DNA from: Kordiimonadaceae bacterium | Lineage (GTDB): Bacteria; Pseudomonadota; Alphaproteobacteria; Sphingomonadales; Kordiimonadaceae | Assembly (NCBI GenBank): GCA_016764715.1 | Contig: JAESRJ010000016.1 | Location: 5,870-13,270 of the forward strand | Direction: 5' to 3' | DNA: 7,401 bases | Shown here: positions 5,697 to 7,401 of the stretch, piece by piece | Layout of the letters: every line of letters begins with the position of its first letter | How positions within the stretch are numbered: the first letter of the stretch is position 1 | Notes under the pieces: model-generated | Told to the model about the DNA's origin: nothing | The model's input: the letters and a program-made list of their open reading frames with translations, nothing else | Databases searched by the model: none | Position numbers and translations under genes: made by a program

Positions 5697-5740
5697 GGCC
5701 AAGGATCTGTCTTACAAGGACCAAAGACCTGTCTAAAAAG
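5697..5740. repeat. Imperfect 22-bp direct repeat
   Basis: Units 5697-5718 and 5719-5740 agree at 17 of 22 positions by hand count; the shared cores are CCAA and CTGTCT. They lie just beyond the oxidoreductase stop and upstream of the chemotaxis promoter region. Function is unknown. Confidence 0.5.
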
Positions 5741-5769
5741 GGGTTTCATCATGCAGGCCAATCACTTGG

Positions 5770-7359
5770 TTACAGATCCGAGATTATCTTTTTCGCCGCA
5801 TTATGCCCTGGCGCGCCTGTAACTCCGCCGCCGGGATGTGCGCCAGACCCGCATAAATATAGGTTCTTCAAGGGCATTTTATAGTCCGCATATCCTAGAA
5901 CGGGCCGCGCACTAAATAACTGGTTCATTGTCAGTTGCCCGTGAAAAATATCACCGTCGATTAAGCCAAATTTTCGCTCAAGATCCAGCGGTGAATGAAT
6001 TTGCCGGGCGATTATACTGGCTTCAAAGTTGGGCGCGTACTCTGTTATTGTTTGTATAATCAAATCAGCAGCGGCCTCTCGGTGGTCATCCCAGGTCGCC
6101 CCGTTTTTCAGGTGAGGCGAAAACTGCTGGCAGAAAAGGCTCGCAACGTGATGACCCTCGGGGCACAGCGTATCGTCCAAAGTCGAAGGGATTAGCATTT
6201 CGATAACGGGTCGCCGCGACCAACCGTATTTTCGGGCGTCTGAATATGCCTCATCTAGATAGTCAACACTTGGCCCAATAACGATGCCTGACGAATGGTG
6301 CAGTGCTTCAACTTTCGACGGCAAACAGGTAAAATTCGGAAGTTCCCTGAGGGCAACATTCATACGAAAAGTGCCAGACCCACTTTGCAAGTTCTTCACC
6401 CTCGTTGCGAAATCCGCAGGAACCAAGGCAGAATCAACCATTTCGGCGAATAGTAATTTTGGCGCAACATTCGCCGAAACAGCTCGCGCCGAAACAGTGC
6501 TGCCGTCTTTCAACAAAACACCAACCGCCTTGGCTTTGCTACCACTTCCGGCGGTGAGAACCCGCGCAACAGCACTCCCTGTCCTGATTTCAACGCCTGC
6601 CTCCACTGCGGCTGAGGCCATAGCTTGAGTGATCGCCCCCATCCCACCAATAGCATGCCCCCAAACGCCTTTTTTTCCGTTCACCTCGCCAAAGGCATGA
6701 TGAAGCAAAACGTAAGCCGTCCCTGGTGCATAAGGACTGGTATAAGCGCCGACAATACCGTCAAAGGCAAAAGCCGCTTTAATGACATCCGATTCGAAAT
6801 ATCGATCGAGAAAATCAGCCACAGAGAGCGCGGCCATATCAAGCATTAGCCGCTGCACTTCAAGCGGTTGCTTTATAACGCCTAATCCCAGAACTGCGGC
6901 TTTCAGGAGATCCGCAATGCCACCGCCCGCATTGGGTGGACACTTCAACAAATGAGCTCGCAACTGGTCTGCAACGGCCTCGAGGTCGGATTCGAAGCGG
7001 TCCAAATTCTCGGAATCGGCTTTAGAAAACTTAGCGAATTCAGCGCGTTTCTGTTCGTTTCCAACAGGAAACGACAAATACCCAGTACCTCCAAGTGGAA
7101 AAAAATTGGACATTTTTCGCTCAACAATTTTTAACCCATGCCTATACAACCCCATGTCCGAAATTACCTGCGGGTTAAGCAAACTAACAGTATAAGAGGC
7201 TGACGAATTTCTGTAGCCTGGGTGAAACTCCTCCGTAACGGCTGCCCCGCCTACAATATCTCTCGCCTCGAGGACCACAGTTTTCAACCCGGCACGCGCA
7301 AGATAAAAGGCGCACACCAGCCCATTGTGGCCACCACCAATTATTGCAACGTCATACAT
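5770..7359 (-). CDS. FAD-dependent oxidoreductase, phytoene-dehydrogenase-like (PYROXD2-type)
   Basis: The 529 residues form a two-domain flavoprotein of the phytoene desaturase/carotenoid isomerase superfamily. A Rossmann FAD-binding motif opens the protein (VAIIGGGHNGL, residues 4-14, with GGGxxG), Glu31 in VVLEARD is the likely ribose contact, and GGAA follows. Near the C-terminus LYLCGSGAHPGGGVTGA (500-517) closes the FAD site. The stretches FCQQFSPHLKNGATWDD and DIFHGQLTMNQLFSARPV match my memory of the human PYROXD2 family, whose substrate is poorly defined; no carotenoid genes lie nearby, so carotenoid synthesis should not be assumed. I chose ATG 7359 because the FAD motif then starts at the usual distance and GGGG lies seven bases upstream. 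ATG 7371 and GTG 7386 are in-frame alternatives. No membrane segment is obvious. It shares strand with the chemotaxis genes, but a 283-nt gap holding a likely promoter suggests separate transcription. Confidence 0.88.
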   Translation of the reverse strand: MYDVAIIGGGHNGLVCAFYLARAGLKTVVLEARDIVGGAAVTEEFHPGYRNSSASYTVSLLNPQVISDMGLYRHGLKIVERKMSNFFPLGGTGYLSFPVGNEQKRAEFAKFSKADSENLDRFESDLEAVADQLRAHLLKCPPNAGGGIADLLKAAVLGLGVIKQPLEVQRLMLDMAALSVADFLDRYFESDVIKAAFAFDGIVGAYTSPYAPGTAYVLLHHAFGEVNGKKGVWGHAIGGMGAITQAMASAAVEAGVEIRTGSAVARVLTAGSGSKAKAVGVLLKDGSTVSARAVSANVAPKLLFAEMVDSALVPADFATRVKNLQSGSGTFRMNVALRELPNFTCLPSKVEALHHSSGIVIGPSVDYLDEAYSDARKYGWSRRPVIEMLIPSTLDDTLCPEGHHVASLFCQQFSPHLKNGATWDDHREAAADLIIQTITEYAPNFEASIIARQIHSPLDLERKFGLIDGDIFHGQLTMNQLFSARPVLGYADYKMPLKNLYLCGSGAHPGGGVTGAPGHNAAKKIISDL

Positions 7360-7401
7360 TGAGAACCCCATTTTTACAGACTTCACAAGCCCAGAACTTT
7401 T

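Larger units (their letters stand above)
5487..5769. other. Promoter and spacer region upstream of the chemotaxis operon
   Basis: This 283-nt gap separates the oxidoreductase stop from the STAS gene start. It holds the CtrA-like box, an imperfect 22-bp direct repeat and a small GCCC/GGGC hairpin at 5506-5518 in the presumed leader. A 29-codon frame beginning near 5752 on the minus strand has no proper ribosome binding site. I see no clear U-tract terminator for the oxidoreductase gene. Confidence 0.6.

Noticed and set aside
5664..5753. 29-codon minus-strand frame starting ATGATG upstream of the STAS gene
   Set aside because: It has no ribosome binding site and crosses the 22-bp direct repeat; nothing suggests translation.

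Overview
The window looks like part of an alphaproteobacterial chromosome. The evidence is the gene order STAS protein–CheY–CheA–CheW–chemoreceptor, the alphaproteobacterial type of the CheA and CheY sequences, and a perfect match to the CtrA box (TTAA-N7-TTAAC) ahead of the first chemotaxis gene. All five complete genes and the one partial gene lie on the minus strand, so the window is transcribed from right to left. I cannot name the genus from the sequence alone.

Layout in the direction of transcription: (1) 7359–5770 encodes an FAD-dependent oxidoreductase of the phytoene-dehydrogenase-like/PYROXD2 group. (2) 5769–5487 is a 283-nt spacer holding an imperfect 22-bp direct repeat and a CtrA-box palindrome. 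(3) 5486–5184 is a small STAS-domain protein whose stop codon overlaps the start of cheY (5184–4819) by one base. (4) 4818–3855 is a 964-nt stretch with no credible gene. It holds several separate repeat systems: four tandem copies of a ~92-bp unit, a perfect 28-bp tandem duplication, 19-bp imperfect tandem repeats, and at least three strong palindromes sharing TGACAG/CTGTCA. (5) 3854–1515 is cheA. (6) 1514–1213 is a 302-nt spacer with a hairpin. (7) 1212–652 is cheW. (8) 596 to the window edge is the N-terminal part of a membrane-associated, PAS-containing protein, most probably a methyl-accepting chemotaxis protein.

Functionally, the receptor (PAS signal input), CheW (adaptor) and CheA (histidine kinase) would form the signalling array. 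CheA phosphorylates CheY on Asp53, and CheY presumably acts on the flagellar motor. The STAS protein is translationally coupled to cheY and is a likely accessory modulator. No cheR or cheB is visible; they may lie beyond the left edge or elsewhere.

The most unusual part is the ~1-kb repeat-rich block that splits cheY from cheA, genes that commonly sit close together in such clusters. Unit lengths of 92, 91, 93 and 92 bp rule out a conserved reading frame, so it looks like non-coding DNA or RNA with a regulatory, structural or selfish origin.
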